Assembly: GCF_011764445.1 (NCBI RefSeq)
Contig: NZ_BLPG01000001.1
Coordinates: 9,477,316-9,541,315 of the forward strand
Length of the DNA stretch: 64,000 nt
Reading direction: 5' to 3'
Source of the DNA: Phytohabitans rumicis
GTDB lineage: Bacteria > Actinomycetota > Actinomycetes > Mycobacteriales > Micromonosporaceae
Shown: piece after piece, positions 54,100 to 64,000 of the stretch
How the letters are laid out: each line of letters opens with the position of its first letter
How positions within the stretch are numbered: the stretch's first letter is position 1
The notes under the pieces: model-generated
Seen by the model: the letters and a program-made list of their open reading frames with translations, nothing else
Database searches by the model: none
Told to the model about the DNA's origin: nothing
Translations under genes and position numbers: made by a program

Positions 54100-56967
54100 T
54101 CAGGCGTCCGGTTTCTCCAGGTCGGCTGGTGCATCGTGGCCGATCAGGCGGCTGGCGAGGGCGATCCGGGAGCGCACGTCGAGCTTGCTGAAGACGCGGG
54201 ATACGTGAGCTTCCACGGTCTTCGGGCTCAGATGCAGGCGTTCGGCGATCTCCCGATTGGTCAGCCCTCGGACGATCAGGTCGGCGACTTGCCGTTCCCG
54301 GGCTGTCAGCTCGGACCGGCGGGCGCCGGCTGGCCGGCGGACCCGAGCGGCGAGCCGAAGTTGTACCCGGGCCAGTTGCCGAGACAGCCAGGTTGCCCCG
54401 GCTGCCTGGTACGCCACCTTCGCCCGGCCGAGCTCGGCGTGGGTCGCCTCCACCTCGCCGAGCGAGGCGGAGATCTCGGCGAGGAGCTGGTGGGTCAGTC
54501 CGCGATCGACGAGCGCGCCCGCCGTGGCGTAGTGGCCGGCCGCCGCGCGGGCCGACTCCGTCGCGCCGTGCGGGTCGTCTCGTGCGAGCACGCGCGCGTG
54601 CGCCTCGTGTGCCGTGCCGAGCGGGTAGGCGAGGCCCGTCGTGCGCGCTTGGGAAAGAGCGTCCGCGGACTGCTCCCGAGCGGCGGGCTGGTGGCCGGCC
54701 GCCGCGGCGGCGACCGCCCGCAGCGCGAGCAGGCGCACCTCCATGTCGGTGGGCCACGGGCGTGCCGTGGGCCGTACGTCGAGCAGGTCACACTCCGCGT
54801 GGCAGTCTTCGATGCGACCGGCCGCCAGGTACACGCGGGCCAGGTCCAGCCGCGCCAGCCCGGACCACCAGGCCGACCGTGGCCGGCGCGCGGACACCTC
54901 ACCGGCCACCGTGAGCGCCGCGTCGGTCCCGTGCCGCCACAGTGTTGGCAGCAGCAGCACGGCCTGCGACATGGCCAGGGTCTCGGTGCTCCTGATGTGC
55001 CGCGACGCTTCGGCGGCGTGTTCGGCGGTTTCGACCGCGTCGGCCAGGCGGCCCAGCCGCACCCACAGCGTGGCCTGCACGATCAGCAGATAGGGCAGGG
55101 CGTGGCTGCGGCCGGCGCGGGTCGCCAGATCTATCCCCCGGGCGAGGTGGCGGGCGGCGTCGTCGTGGCGTTCGAGGGAGGTGTGCGCCCAGGCCAGCGG
55201 CGCGACCAGCTCGACATGGGGCAGCAGCGCGGCGTCCGGCCCGCTGTCCACCAGCCAGCCGGCGCGTTCGCTGTGCGTTCGGGCGTCGGTGATCTGGCCG
55301 GTCTGCAGGTGGGCCAGGGCCCGCAGCGCGTGCGCCGCCGCGGCCAGTGCGGGGTCCTCGGTCCCGGAGACCAGCCGGATCGCCTCGGTCGCCTGGTGCA
55401 GGCCGTCCTGCGGGTCACCGCAGAGCACGGCGGTGGCGGCGGCCTCGGCCCGGAGCTGGGCCCGTACTCGCCGCTGCTGTCCGGGCCGGCGCAGCTCGGC
55501 GGTGAGTAGCGCCCTGGCCTCGTCGTACTGGCCGAGAAGCCGCGAGATGACGGACGAGAACGCGATCGCCGCGGCTCGGGCCTGGTCCCGCGTCTGCATG
55601 ATCTCGTGCAGCAGCCGCCGGCTCTCGGCCAGGTCACCCGCGACACCGGTGCCGCGGGCGAGCGCGACGAGCAATGAGCAGCGGTACGGGACCAGGCCGG
55701 CGCGGTCCGGCAGTATGCGCAACGCCTCCCGCAGGAGGCGGACCGCGGTGGATGGGGCGGTGTCCAGGTAGCCGACGCCGGCGTCGCCGAGCGTCCGCGC
55801 GGCCTGCTCGTCGCCGTATCGGGCGCATCGTTCGGTGTGGTGGGCGACCAGGGCCACCGGCCCGTCGCGCAGTCTCAGGTATTCGGCCGCGCGGGCGTGC
55901 GCGGCGATCCGCCAGCCCGGCCCGGCCGTCCAGTACGCGGCCGCGCGCAGCAGCGGATGCCGGAACGTGAACCGCGCGCCGGTGACCGTGCCCACGGCCC
56001 GGTCGGACAGCTCGTCGAACGCGGTGACCGCGCGGCCGTCATCCACCTCCGCGATGTGGGCGACCAGGTCGAGCGAGGCCTGCGCGCCCGCGACGGCCGC
56101 GGCGCCGGCCATCAGCCGAGCCCGCGAGCCGAGCCCGTCCAGCTCGCGGCGTAACACGGCGAGCAGCGCGTCCTCGATCGGCTCGGCGGCCTCGGGCGCG
56201 CCCTCGGCGAGATGGGCCAGCACCCGGTCCTTTGCGCTCATCAACGCCTTGAGATAGAGCGGGTTGCCGGCGCTGGCCCGGTGCAGCAGCCGTCGCCGGT
56301 CCGGGTCGACGTGGGGCAACATCGCCGCGTACGCGGCCTCGTCCAGCGGCCGAAGATTGAGCCGTATCGCCGGTGGGTCCAGCGAGGCGACCGCCTCCGC
56401 GATGGGCGGCGGGGTCAGGCCGGTGCGGCTGGTGAGGGCGAGCACCAGACGTCCGGGCGGCGGGCGGCGCAGCAGGTACTCCGTCAGCTCCAGCGACGGT
56501 TCGTCGGACCAGTGCAGGTCGTCGAGCGCCAGCACCGCGGCGCGTTCCGTGGCGAGCCGGCCGAGCATCTGCTGGATGCCGCGGTAGGTGTGGTATCGGT
56601 CGAGCCGGTCGTCGGCCGGGACCCGGCCGGTGGCCGCGGTGAGTAGCGTCCGCAGGGCCGCGCTGGTGAAGCCGGCGGTCAGCGGGGCCAGCGCGTCGAC
56701 GTACGTGCCGAACGGCACGACCCGCTCGAACTCGGTGGCCCGGCCCGACAGCACGGTGAGGCCGTGGCGGCGGGCGCGCTCCAGCAGCTCGGTCAGCAAC
56801 CGGGTCTTGCCCACCCCGGGCTCGCCGTCGATCGTTATCACCAGGAAGCCGTTGCCGGCCTGCTCGGCGAGTGCCGCCTCGATCCGGCTGATCTCGTCGC
56901 GCCGCCCGAACATGTCAGCCGCCTGCGACCCGCTCGTGGCGGGGGCATCCGGTCTCGTACGCACCAC
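54100..56967 (-). CDS. Large LuxR-family regulator with AAA ATPase (LAL type)
   Basis: The 955-residue protein has an N-terminal AAA module (FGRRDEISRIEAAL, Walker A DGEPGVGKTR near 47-56, Walker B AVLALDDLHWSDEP). A long TPR-like middle follows. The C-terminal LuxR HTH (about 885-945) carries LTARERQVADLIVRGLTNREIAERL, covering 25 residues of helix 1-2, and TVEAHVSRVFSKLDV. It matches the LAL/MalT-like activators. It is divergent from the SGNH hydrolase with 207 bases between, so the secreted SGNH/subtilase pair is a plausible target. Confidence 0.9.
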   Translation of the reverse strand: MVRTRPDAPATSGSQAADMFGRRDEISRIEAALAEQAGNGFLVITIDGEPGVGKTRLLTELLERARRHGLTVLSGRATEFERVVPFGTYVDALAPLTAGFTSAALRTLLTAATGRVPADDRLDRYHTYRGIQQMLGRLATERAAVLALDDLHWSDEPSLELTEYLLRRPPPGRLVLALTSRTGLTPPPIAEAVASLDPPAIRLNLRPLDEAAYAAMLPHVDPDRRRLLHRASAGNPLYLKALMSAKDRVLAHLAEGAPEAAEPIEDALLAVLRRELDGLGSRARLMAGAAAVAGAQASLDLVAHIAEVDDGRAVTAFDELSDRAVGTVTGARFTFRHPLLRAAAYWTAGPGWRIAAHARAAEYLRLRDGPVALVAHHTERCARYGDEQAARTLGDAGVGYLDTAPSTAVRLLREALRILPDRAGLVPYRCSLLVALARGTGVAGDLAESRRLLHEIMQTRDQARAAAIAFSSVISRLLGQYDEARALLTAELRRPGQQRRVRAQLRAEAAATAVLCGDPQDGLHQATEAIRLVSGTEDPALAAAAHALRALAHLQTGQITDARTHSERAGWLVDSGPDAALLPHVELVAPLAWAHTSLERHDDAARHLARGIDLATRAGRSHALPYLLIVQATLWVRLGRLADAVETAEHAAEASRHIRSTETLAMSQAVLLLPTLWRHGTDAALTVAGEVSARRPRSAWWSGLARLDLARVYLAAGRIEDCHAECDLLDVRPTARPWPTDMEVRLLALRAVAAAAAGHQPAAREQSADALSQARTTGLAYPLGTAHEAHARVLARDDPHGATESARAAAGHYATAGALVDRGLTHQLLAEISASLGEVEATHAELGRAKVAYQAAGATWLSRQLARVQLRLAARVRRPAGARRSELTARERQVADLIVRGLTNREIAERLHLSPKTVEAHVSRVFSKLDVRSRIALASRLIGHDAPADLEKPDA

Positions 56968-57174
56968 CGCCGCCCCCGATGTCAGCGGAAGATCGATCGT
57001 GGTCTACCACATGTTAGGTGGTGCGCCCACCGGTCGGGCACGTCCAGACGGCCCGTTTTTTAAGGGTGTCCATAGGGGAGTCTCCCGATGCTCGCCGGCC
57101 GATCATGCAGCCATACTCGGTGCGTCGCTCGAGCCCGCCGACCCCCGTGTGGCCTGGCCAGAGGGAGAAACACC

Positions 57175-58963
57175 ATGCCGAACGAGCAACGTCCGCTGCG
57201 CTCGAGCCGACCCGGCACCAGCCCAACCAATTCTTCCCCGCCGCCGGCGCGGTCCGCGCCGCGGCGCTGGCGCGTGGTCCGCGCGCTGTCCGCGGTTGTC
57301 GCGGTCCTCACGACGGCGGCGGGCGCGATCGTCACCGGGGGTGTGGCCGGCGCGGACCCGTTGCCGCCCCGACCCACGTTCACCCTCGGCCGGCCGCCGA
57401 CGCTCGGCTTCTCGCTGTCCAACCCCACCCCAGCCCTGCGCTCCGGCCCATCAGGGTGGGTGGGGTCGGTGACAGCTACACCGTCGGCGAGGGCGCCGGC
57501 ATGGGGCGCTACCGGCCTACCATCACCGGCGCCGAGGAATTCCGCCATCAGACGGCATATTCGCAGGTCCATCTGTCCTGGCTCTACCTGATGGCGAAGC
57601 GCCGGCCCATCGGCACGCCGTACACGGTGGACTCGCCGCGGCTCGAGTTCGACTGGGGCGGTGACCGCTTCGAGTTCGCCGCCTCGTCCGGGGCACGCAC
57701 GGAGCACCTCAAGAACACCGAGCAGATGGACCCCGACACCGGCATGCTGCGTAACTGGAAACAGCTCGACGGCATCGACCGGCTCAGCGACCTCATCTAC
57801 TTCGGGTTCGGCGGCAACGACGCGCAGTACTCGGACGTATTCAAGGTGGCGATCGAGTGGCTGCTGGTCGGCACGCTCGAGGACATCGTGCAGCCGCGGC
57901 CCCGCCCGCCCGGCTACGAGAACCTGGGCCGCCGCCTGCAGACCGAGGCGGTCCGGCTCAAGGTGGACGAGATGCTCGCGCTGATGCCGCAGGTCACGGC
58001 GAACATCTACACATCCCTCATCCAGACGTGGGAGTGGGCGCCGAACGCCCGCATCGCGGTGATGCTCTACCCCGACGGGGTGAAGCCCACCGGCAACGCG
58101 GACATCCCGTTCGTCTACGGAACGGCGCTTGACCAGATAGCCCGCTTCGGCCTGGCGCTCAACGCGGCGATCCGCGAAGGGGTGGCACGCTTCGCCCGCG
58201 ATTACCCGGCCGCACCGGAACCGCGCATCTTCGACCCCAACACGGCCGGCCCCAACGGATCCAGCGTCATCGCGGGCCACGAGCTCGGCCAGCAGAACTC
58301 CTACTTCAACGGGCTCGTCATCCACACCGACGAGTTCCAAAAGGGCCACCGGTTGCACGCCACGCAGGAGAGCTTCCACTACAACCAGTTCGGCACGGTG
58401 GCGGTGGGCAAGGCGCTCGCGACGTGGACCGCACAGCAGTACCCGGACCTGTTCCCGGGCGGTCCGGATTTCGACGCGGTGATCACCGACCCGAAGGCGT
58501 ACGCGCTGTCCGACTACCTGGTCGGCCAGCGGCTTGAGAACTGGCTCAACCTCAACCTGGCGCAGCTGTGTGCGTTTTCCCGCGGTGGCGCCCTGTGCGA
58601 CCCGCCCGGGTCCGGCGGGAGCGACAGCGTCGGCAACCCGTTGACCGAACCGCCGATCGGCCGCGATCCGGGAGATCCGGGCTGGTTCATGGAGGGTTAC
58701 CTGTACGGCGTCTACATCGGCGTGGGTGGCACGGGGCACACCACCGGCGGCGGCTGGCCGAACAGCAACCCCGGTAACCCGGGCACCGGGTTCAGTGAAT
58801 ACGTACAGGATCCGTCCGGCGCCTGGTTCGAGATGCGGACGAACGCGAGCGGTCAGCTGGAGATCATCCCGCTGCCGAACGGTCCGCCCTGCGACCCGAA
58901 CCCGGGGGCGGCGGCGGGGTGCAGCCGACGAAGTCGCCGTGCCCGCTGCGGACGGCCGGGTAG
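57175..58963 (+). pseudogene. Secreted SGNH-family hydrolase with two apparent frameshifts
   Basis: ATG 57175 follows GAGGGAGAAA and starts a signal/TM segment (LSAVVAVLTTAAGAIV). Near 57460 (GTGGGTGGGGTCGG) one base appears lost. The next frame gives the SGNH block I GDSYTVGEG (Ser nucleophile), block III FGGND and a late QESFHYNQFG (His). Near 58905, in a G-rich tract, a second base appears lost, after which the third frame ends KSPCPLRTAG at the stop 58961-58963. Rejoined, it is a normal secreted esterase/lipase of about 596 residues. It is probably functional in the organism. Confidence 0.75.
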
Positions 58964-58991
58964 CCGTTCATCGCCGAATAGGAGACTGTCC

Positions 58992-60717
<1,726 letters not shown>

Positions 60718-60743
60718 GGGGCGCAAGCGCAGCGACCGCTCGG

Positions 60744-61505
60744 TCAGTGGAGGAACTCCTGGACGACGGCCGCGATCTCGGCTGGGTGTTCGAGGAGGAA
60801 CAGGTGGCCGCCGCCGGGTACGACGTGCAGTCTGGCGTCGGGGATGAGCCGGCGGAGCAGGCGGCCGTTGGTGAGCGGGACGATGGGGTCGTCGTCTCCG
60901 GCGATCACGAGGGTGGGCTGGGGTAGCCGGTGCAGCCAGGGCAGGCTGGTCCAGCCGGTGATGGCGTACAGCTGGGCGAGGTAGCCGCCGGCGGTGGGCG
61001 TGTGGGCGAACCGGGCGAGTGAGCCGTGCAGCATCGTGTCCGGGTCGCGGCCGGCGGCCCCGCCGTACACCCGCCCGGCGACGCGGCGGAAGTAGTCGGG
61101 CTGGTGGTAGCGGCGCGGTGTGGCCAGGGCGAGCAGGACGCGGGGCGATCCGGGTACGCCGCCGAGCCCGGGTCCGGTGGCGGCGAGGATGAGGCGGCGG
61201 ACCCGGTGCGGGGCTTGGTGGGCGAGTACGCCGCCGAACGACACGCCGAGCACGTCGACCTGATCGTGGCCGAGGGCGTCGAGCAGCCGTTCCATCGTGC
61301 GTGCCAGCCCGGGCATCCGGCGCGGCACGCGGTACGGGGTGGAGCCGCCGGTACCTGGCGCGTCCACGGTGATGGTCTGGTGGGCGCGAGCGTCGAGCGC
61401 GTCCTCGAACGGCGTCCACATCTCGATGTTTCCGCCGATGCCCATGAGCAGCAGCAGCGGCCGGCCCTTCCCGCGGACCGCCACCCTCAGCCCCACTCCG
61501 TCCAC
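60744..61505 (-). CDS. Alpha/beta-hydrolase (PHA-depolymerase-like)
   Basis: The protein of about 253 residues has LLLLMGIGGNIEMW (oxyanion region), DAPGTGGST, the nucleophile elbow GVSFGG, the acid loop IAGDDDPIVPL and the His in GGGHLFLLE. This is the pattern of PhaZ-like and related hydrolases. The segment after the nucleophile (VLAHQAPHRVRRL) is shorter than usual by several residues. No ATG fits; GTG 61505 is my best guess. It follows an acyl-CoA dehydrogenase remnant, and the pair may once have been an acyl-degradation operon. Confidence 0.75.
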   Translation of the reverse strand: MDGVGLRVAVRGKGRPLLLLMGIGGNIEMWTPFEDALDARAHQTITVDAPGTGGSTPYRVPRRMPGLARTMERLLDALGHDQVDVLGVSFGGVLAHQAPHRVRRLILAATGPGLGGVPGSPRVLLALATPRRYHQPDYFRRVAGRVYGGAAGRDPDTMLHGSLARFAHTPTAGGYLAQLYAITGWTSLPWLHRLPQPTLVIAGDDDPIVPLTNGRLLRRLIPDARLHVVPGGGHLFLLEHPAEIAAVVQEFLH

Positions 61506-61527
61506 GTCGAGGAGGTGGTGGGCCCGC

Positions 61528-61745
61528 CTATGCGAACGCGGCCACACCGGTGATGTCCCGTCCGACGATGAGTGCCTGGATCGTCTCGGTGCCTTCGTAC
61601 GTGTGGATCGCCTCCATGTCGGCCAGGTGCCGCATGACGTGGAAGTCCAGCAGGATCCCGTTGCCACCGAGCAGGTCCCGGGCGGCCAGGATGACCTGGC
61701 GGGCCTTGCCGGTGTTGTGCATCTTGAGATCCTGCGGCACGTCGC
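61528..61745 (-). pseudogene. Acyl-CoA dehydrogenase C-terminal relic
   Basis: The leftward frame reads ARDLLGGNGILLDFHVMRH and then EAIHTYEGTETIQALIVGRDITGVAAFA before the stop. This is the unmistakable C-terminus of glutaryl-CoA-type acyl-CoA dehydrogenases, with the substrate/FAD contact YEGT. Everything before the last 70 residues is gone. At about 61745 the sequence changes to the 3' end of a LuxR gene on the opposite strand. Confidence 0.85.
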
Positions 61746-61893
61746 CATGGGCCAGACAAACCCAGAGATCGCCGTCGCGTTGGGGCTGACCCGCAACACT
61801 GTCAAGACCTACCTGCAGCGCACCCTGGAAAAGCTCGGCGCCCGCAACCGCGTGGAAGCCCTCGCCCGCGCGAACCAACTCGGCATCCTGTAA
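61746..61893 (+). pseudogene. LuxR-family regulator C-terminal relic
   Basis: The plus strand reads a LuxR HTH (GQTNPEIAVALGLTRNTVKT, then LEKLGARNRVEALARA) and ends NQLGIL. The rest of the regulator is missing and the left boundary coincides with the truncated acyl-CoA dehydrogenase. It has no promoter of its own and is not expected to function. Confidence 0.8.
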
Positions 61894-61991
61894 TGGACAT
61901 GCCCAACGGACATGGTTGGATCTCCAATCCATAGTCGTACCCGACGCGACACAGCTGCCCGCGTGGACGCTGGAGCCGGGCGATGTGGTGG

Positions 61992-62651
61992 TTAGTGCTG
62001 GGCGGGGACGGACAGCTCGTCGAGTAGCTGCCGGATCCGGCGTTCGATCTCGTCGCGGATCGGGCGGACCTGTTCCACGGTGAGTTCGGCCGGGTCGTCC
62101 AGGACCCAGTCCTCGTAGCGCTTGCTGGGGAAGATGGGGCAGGCGTCGCCGCAGCCCATGGTGATGACCACGTCGGCGGCGCGGACGACTTCGTCGGTCC
62201 ACGGCTTGGGGTACTCGCCGGAGATGTCGATGCCGCGTTCGGCCATCGCGGCGACCGCGGCGGTGTTGATTTCGATGCCGGGTTCGGAGCCGCCGGACCA
62301 GGCGATCGCGGCGTCGCCGGCAAGGTGGGTGAAGAAGCCCAGAGCCATCTGGGAACGGCCGGCGTTGTGGACGCACAGGAACAGCACGACCGGGCGGCCG
62401 TCGGTGCGCAGCCCTTCGACCCGGGCCAGGGCGGTCAGCCGCTGCCGGGCGAACCGTTCGGCGAGCAGGGGCAGGAAGTTGGGCACGGTGCTGAACGTGG
62501 CGAACTGGTCGTAGCTGGAGTGCAGGAACCGTTCGATGGTTTCGGTGCCGTACACCCCGTCGAACTCCTCGCGGAGGCGGGCGGCGGCGGTGCGCAGGGC
62601 CAGTTGCTGGTCGACGGACAGGCCGTCGCGGTGGTAGGTGGTTTCAGTCAT
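61992..62651 (-). CDS. arsC: Arsenate reductase with N-terminal helical extension
   Basis: The 219-residue protein carries an N-terminal three-helix domain (about 10-80, with YGTETIERFLHSSYDQ). A low-molecular-weight phosphatase-fold arsenate reductase domain follows, with the P-loop CVHNAGRS, GIEINTAAVAAMAERGIDISG and TMGCGDACP. It reduces As(V) to As(III) using thioredoxin or mycothiol. The start overlaps the ArsR fusion gene by eight bases, so the two are translationally linked at the end of the ars operon. Confidence 0.92.
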   Translation of the reverse strand: MTETTYHRDGLSVDQQLALRTAAARLREEFDGVYGTETIERFLHSSYDQFATFSTVPNFLPLLAERFARQRLTALARVEGLRTDGRPVVLFLCVHNAGRSQMALGFFTHLAGDAAIAWSGGSEPGIEINTAAVAAMAERGIDISGEYPKPWTDEVVRAADVVITMGCGDACPIFPSKRYEDWVLDDPAELTVEQVRPIRDEIERRIRQLLDELSVPAQH

Positions 62652-63330
62652 GGTCGGCTCCCGAAGGTAGGGACGGCGCGAGTCGGTCGATCCGGTCGGC
62701 GATGTCGCGGTAGGCGGCCTCGAACGCCGCGTCGGTGTCGGCGGGCGCCGGGTCGGGTACGGACCAGTGCAGCCGGGGTCGCACGCTGGCCGGTAGGTGC
62801 TCGTGGGCGTTGTCGCAGACGGCGATGACCAGGTCGTCGCCGCGTACGACGTCGGAGACGTGGGCGGTGCGGGACGGGTCGAGGTGCAGGCCGTGGGCGC
62901 GGGCCACCCGGACCGCGCGCGGGTGCACCCGTTTGGCCGGCTGCGTGCCGGCTGAGGCCGCCGGGATCGGGCTGCGCCGCTGCCACAGGGCGGCGGCCAG
63001 TTGGGAGCGGGCCGAGTTGTGGGTGCACACGAACACCACCCGGGCCGGCGGGTCCAGGGGCGGGGCGGCGATCACGGCCAGGGTTTCCGGGATCAGCCGC
63101 AGGTAGGTGCGGCGCCGGTCGCCCTCCGAGCGGGTGCGTACGACCAGACCGGCTTCCTGCAACACCTTCAGGTGGTGGGCGACCAGGTTGGTCGGCATGC
63201 CCAGGGCGGCGCCGACCTCGCCCGGTGACGCGTCCCCCAACGTGAGGGTGTCGACGATTGCCAGCCGGGCCGGGTCACCGAGCGCGGCATGCACCCGCGC
63301 CCGCACCATCAGGGATTCATCAGCGTTCAT
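62644..63330 (-). CDS. ArsR repressor fused to a low-molecular-weight phosphatase/arsenate reductase domain
   Basis: The 228-residue protein has an ArsR winged helix at about 8-85 (LGDPARLAIVDTL, then MPTNLVAHHLKVLQEAGLVV). An LMW-PTP-like domain follows, with the loop CTHNSARSQ and VCDNAHEHLP. The second domain may sense or reduce arsenate. The start ATG lies inside a perfect 15-bp palindrome, so autorepression is likely. It precedes arsC in a leftward operon. Confidence 0.92.
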   Translation of the reverse strand: MNADESLMVRARVHAALGDPARLAIVDTLTLGDASPGEVGAALGMPTNLVAHHLKVLQEAGLVVRTRSEGDRRRTYLRLIPETLAVIAAPPLDPPARVVFVCTHNSARSQLAAALWQRRSPIPAASAGTQPAKRVHPRAVRVARAHGLHLDPSRTAHVSDVVRGDDLVIAVCDNAHEHLPASVRPRLHWSVPDPAPADTDAAFEAAYRDIADRIDRLAPSLPSGADHD

Positions 63331-63341
63331 TGAGTCAATGA
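63327..63341. promoter_or_regulatory. ArsR operator palindrome over the arsR start codon
   Basis: TCATTGAGTCAATGA is a perfect 15-base palindrome with a central G. The arsR start codon (complement of 63328-63330) is inside it. ArsR-family repressors bind such 12-2-12-like dyads next to their own promoters, so binding here would block transcription or initiation. Confidence 0.75.
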
Positions 63342-63363
63342 TGGCTGAGTCAGATTGCTGGTG

Positions 63364-63487
63364 TCAACCGATGGCGGTGGCGGTCCAGGCGAGGGTGGCG
63401 GTCTGGACGGCGTCCCAGGGGCTGCCCAGATCGCGGGCCGGCGCTGATCCCGGCGTCGCTGCCGCCGACGATCACGAGCCGGCTCAC
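63364..63487 (-). pseudogene. FAD-dependent disulfide-reductase relic with a large internal deletion
   Basis: GTG 63487 opens SRLVIVGGSDAGISA, the N-terminal FAD-binding loop of pyridine-nucleotide-disulfide oxidoreductases. After a frame change it runs straight into ARDLGSPWDAVQTATLAW, which is the usual C-terminal end of the CoA-disulfide-reductase-like group (LGSPWDAVQ). About 400 codons between are missing. Such reductases are common in ars operons. The gene is dead here. Confidence 0.7.
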
Positions 63488-63491
63488 CCGA

Positions 63492-63902
63492 CTACCGTCC
63501 CGGCACCAGGTCGGCGACCAGCTGCTCGACCCGTACACGGATCTCGTCCCGGATCGGGCGGACCGCGTCGATGCCCTGACCGGCCGGGTCGTCCAGCTTC
63601 CAGTCCTCGTACCGCTTGCCGGGAAACACCGGGCAGGCGTCGCCACAGCCCATCGTGATGATCACGTCGCTCGTGTACGCGGTGTCGTACTCCAGCAGGG
63701 TGGGAATGTTGCCGGTGATGTCGATGCCGACCTCAGCCATCGCGGTGACCGCGACCGGGTTGATCTGACCGGCGGGCGCCGACCCGGCCGAGCGCACGTC
63801 GACAGCGTCGCCAGCCAGGTGGCGCAGCCACCCGGCGGCCATCTGCGACCGGCCCGCGTTGTGCACGCACACGAACAACACCGTCGGCTTGCCCTGCGTC
63901 AT
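63492..63902 (-). CDS. arsC: Arsenate reductase
   Basis: The protein of about 136 residues is a compact LMW-PTP-fold arsenate reductase. It has the P-loop CVHNAGRSQMAAG, SAGSAPAGQINPVAV and ITMGCGDACPVFPGKRYEDW. It lacks the N-terminal helical extension of the arsC at 61992, so the two are different subtypes. I prefer ATG 63902, which has GAAAGGG nine bases upstream; ATG 63911 is also in frame. It lies upstream of the arsR fusion on the same strand. Confidence 0.9.
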   Translation of the reverse strand: MTQGKPTVLFVCVHNAGRSQMAAGWLRHLAGDAVDVRSAGSAPAGQINPVAVTAMAEVGIDITGNIPTLLEYDTAYTSDVIITMGCGDACPVFPGKRYEDWKLDDPAGQGIDAVRPIRDEIRVRVEQLVADLVPGR

Positions 63903-63918
63903 CTGACTCATCCCTTTC

Positions 63919-64000
63919 TCAGCGCGTCCCGGGTCGGGTCGCAAGCCCATCCTCGTGCGGGACCACCACCTGCTCCACGCCCTTCTCCGGGTGCGGATAC
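63919..64000 (-). CDS. C-terminal end of an unidentified gene, partial
   Basis: The leftward frame enters from the right edge and reads YPHPEKGVEQVVVPHEDG and then LATRPGTR before the stop at 63919. It ends 16 bases before the arsC start, so it is probably the preceding gene of the ars operon. Too little is visible to name it. Confidence 0.5.
   Translation of the reverse strand, partial: YPHPEKGVEQVVVPHEDGLATRPGTR

Overview
The window is a very GC-rich, densely coding stretch of actinomycete chromosome. Several traits point to a filamentous actinobacterium: AfsR/SARP-type regulators, Tat and Sec secreted hydrolases, DUF429, VOC and SDR/aldo-keto reductase enzymes, GTG and TTG starts with strong GGAGG sites, and PadR/TetR/ArsR switches. 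Micromonosporaceae is my inference from the style of the genes, not a proof. I see no rRNA, tRNA, CRISPR array, complete insertion sequence or phage module.

Layout. 0-13 kb: a cut-off membrane protein, two very large SARP regulators (SARP-AAA, then SARP-NB-ARC-TPR on the other strand), gene relics between them, a secreted trypsin-like protease and small membrane proteins. 13-28 kb: an HTH/P-loop/TPR NTPase, a Tat epoxide hydrolase, an ArsR-like regulator, DUF429, a secreted amidohydrolase, a TPR membrane protein, and several hydrolase/regulator and methyltransferase/regulator pairs. 28-37 kb: a TetR gene with a clear operator, a large secreted DUF4185 protein carrying twelve 53-residue repeats, and a two-gene redox operon (SDR then aldo-keto reductase) beside a divergent HTH regulator. 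37.6-46.9 kb: the most system-like block. It holds a TPR-CHAT cysteine protease, a cytoplasmic subtilase and an FHA membrane protein on one strand. Divergently it holds a second cytoplasmic subtilase, an ECF-type sigma factor overlapping a small partner gene, and a patatin phospholipase. 47-57 kb: a berberine-bridge-type FAD oxidase, hypothetical genes and a large LuxR-AAA regulator. 57-61 kb: a secreted SGNH hydrolase followed by a secreted subtilase. 61-64 kb: an arsenic-resistance block with two arsenate reductases and an ArsR-phosphatase fusion.

How the genes work together. The 37.6-46.9 kb block reads as a regulated protease/lipase module: a sensor-like CHAT protease, two subtilases, a sigma factor with a translationally linked partner, a phosphopeptide-reading membrane protein and a lipase. 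The SDR/AKR pair, the methyltransferase/TetR pair and the alpha/beta-hydrolase/HTH pair are each classic divergent regulator-target pairs. The ars genes form one leftward operon with a palindromic operator over the arsR start codon.

Two things colour the whole annotation. First, about ten reading-frame breaks all correspond to loss of one base, and most sit in G/C runs, which looks more like sequence error than decay. Second, there are many true relics: truncated SARP, metallo-hydrolase, AraC, TetR, MerR, acyl-CoA dehydrogenase, LuxR and FAD-reductase pieces. Two of the junctions each fuse the 3' halves of two divergent genes.
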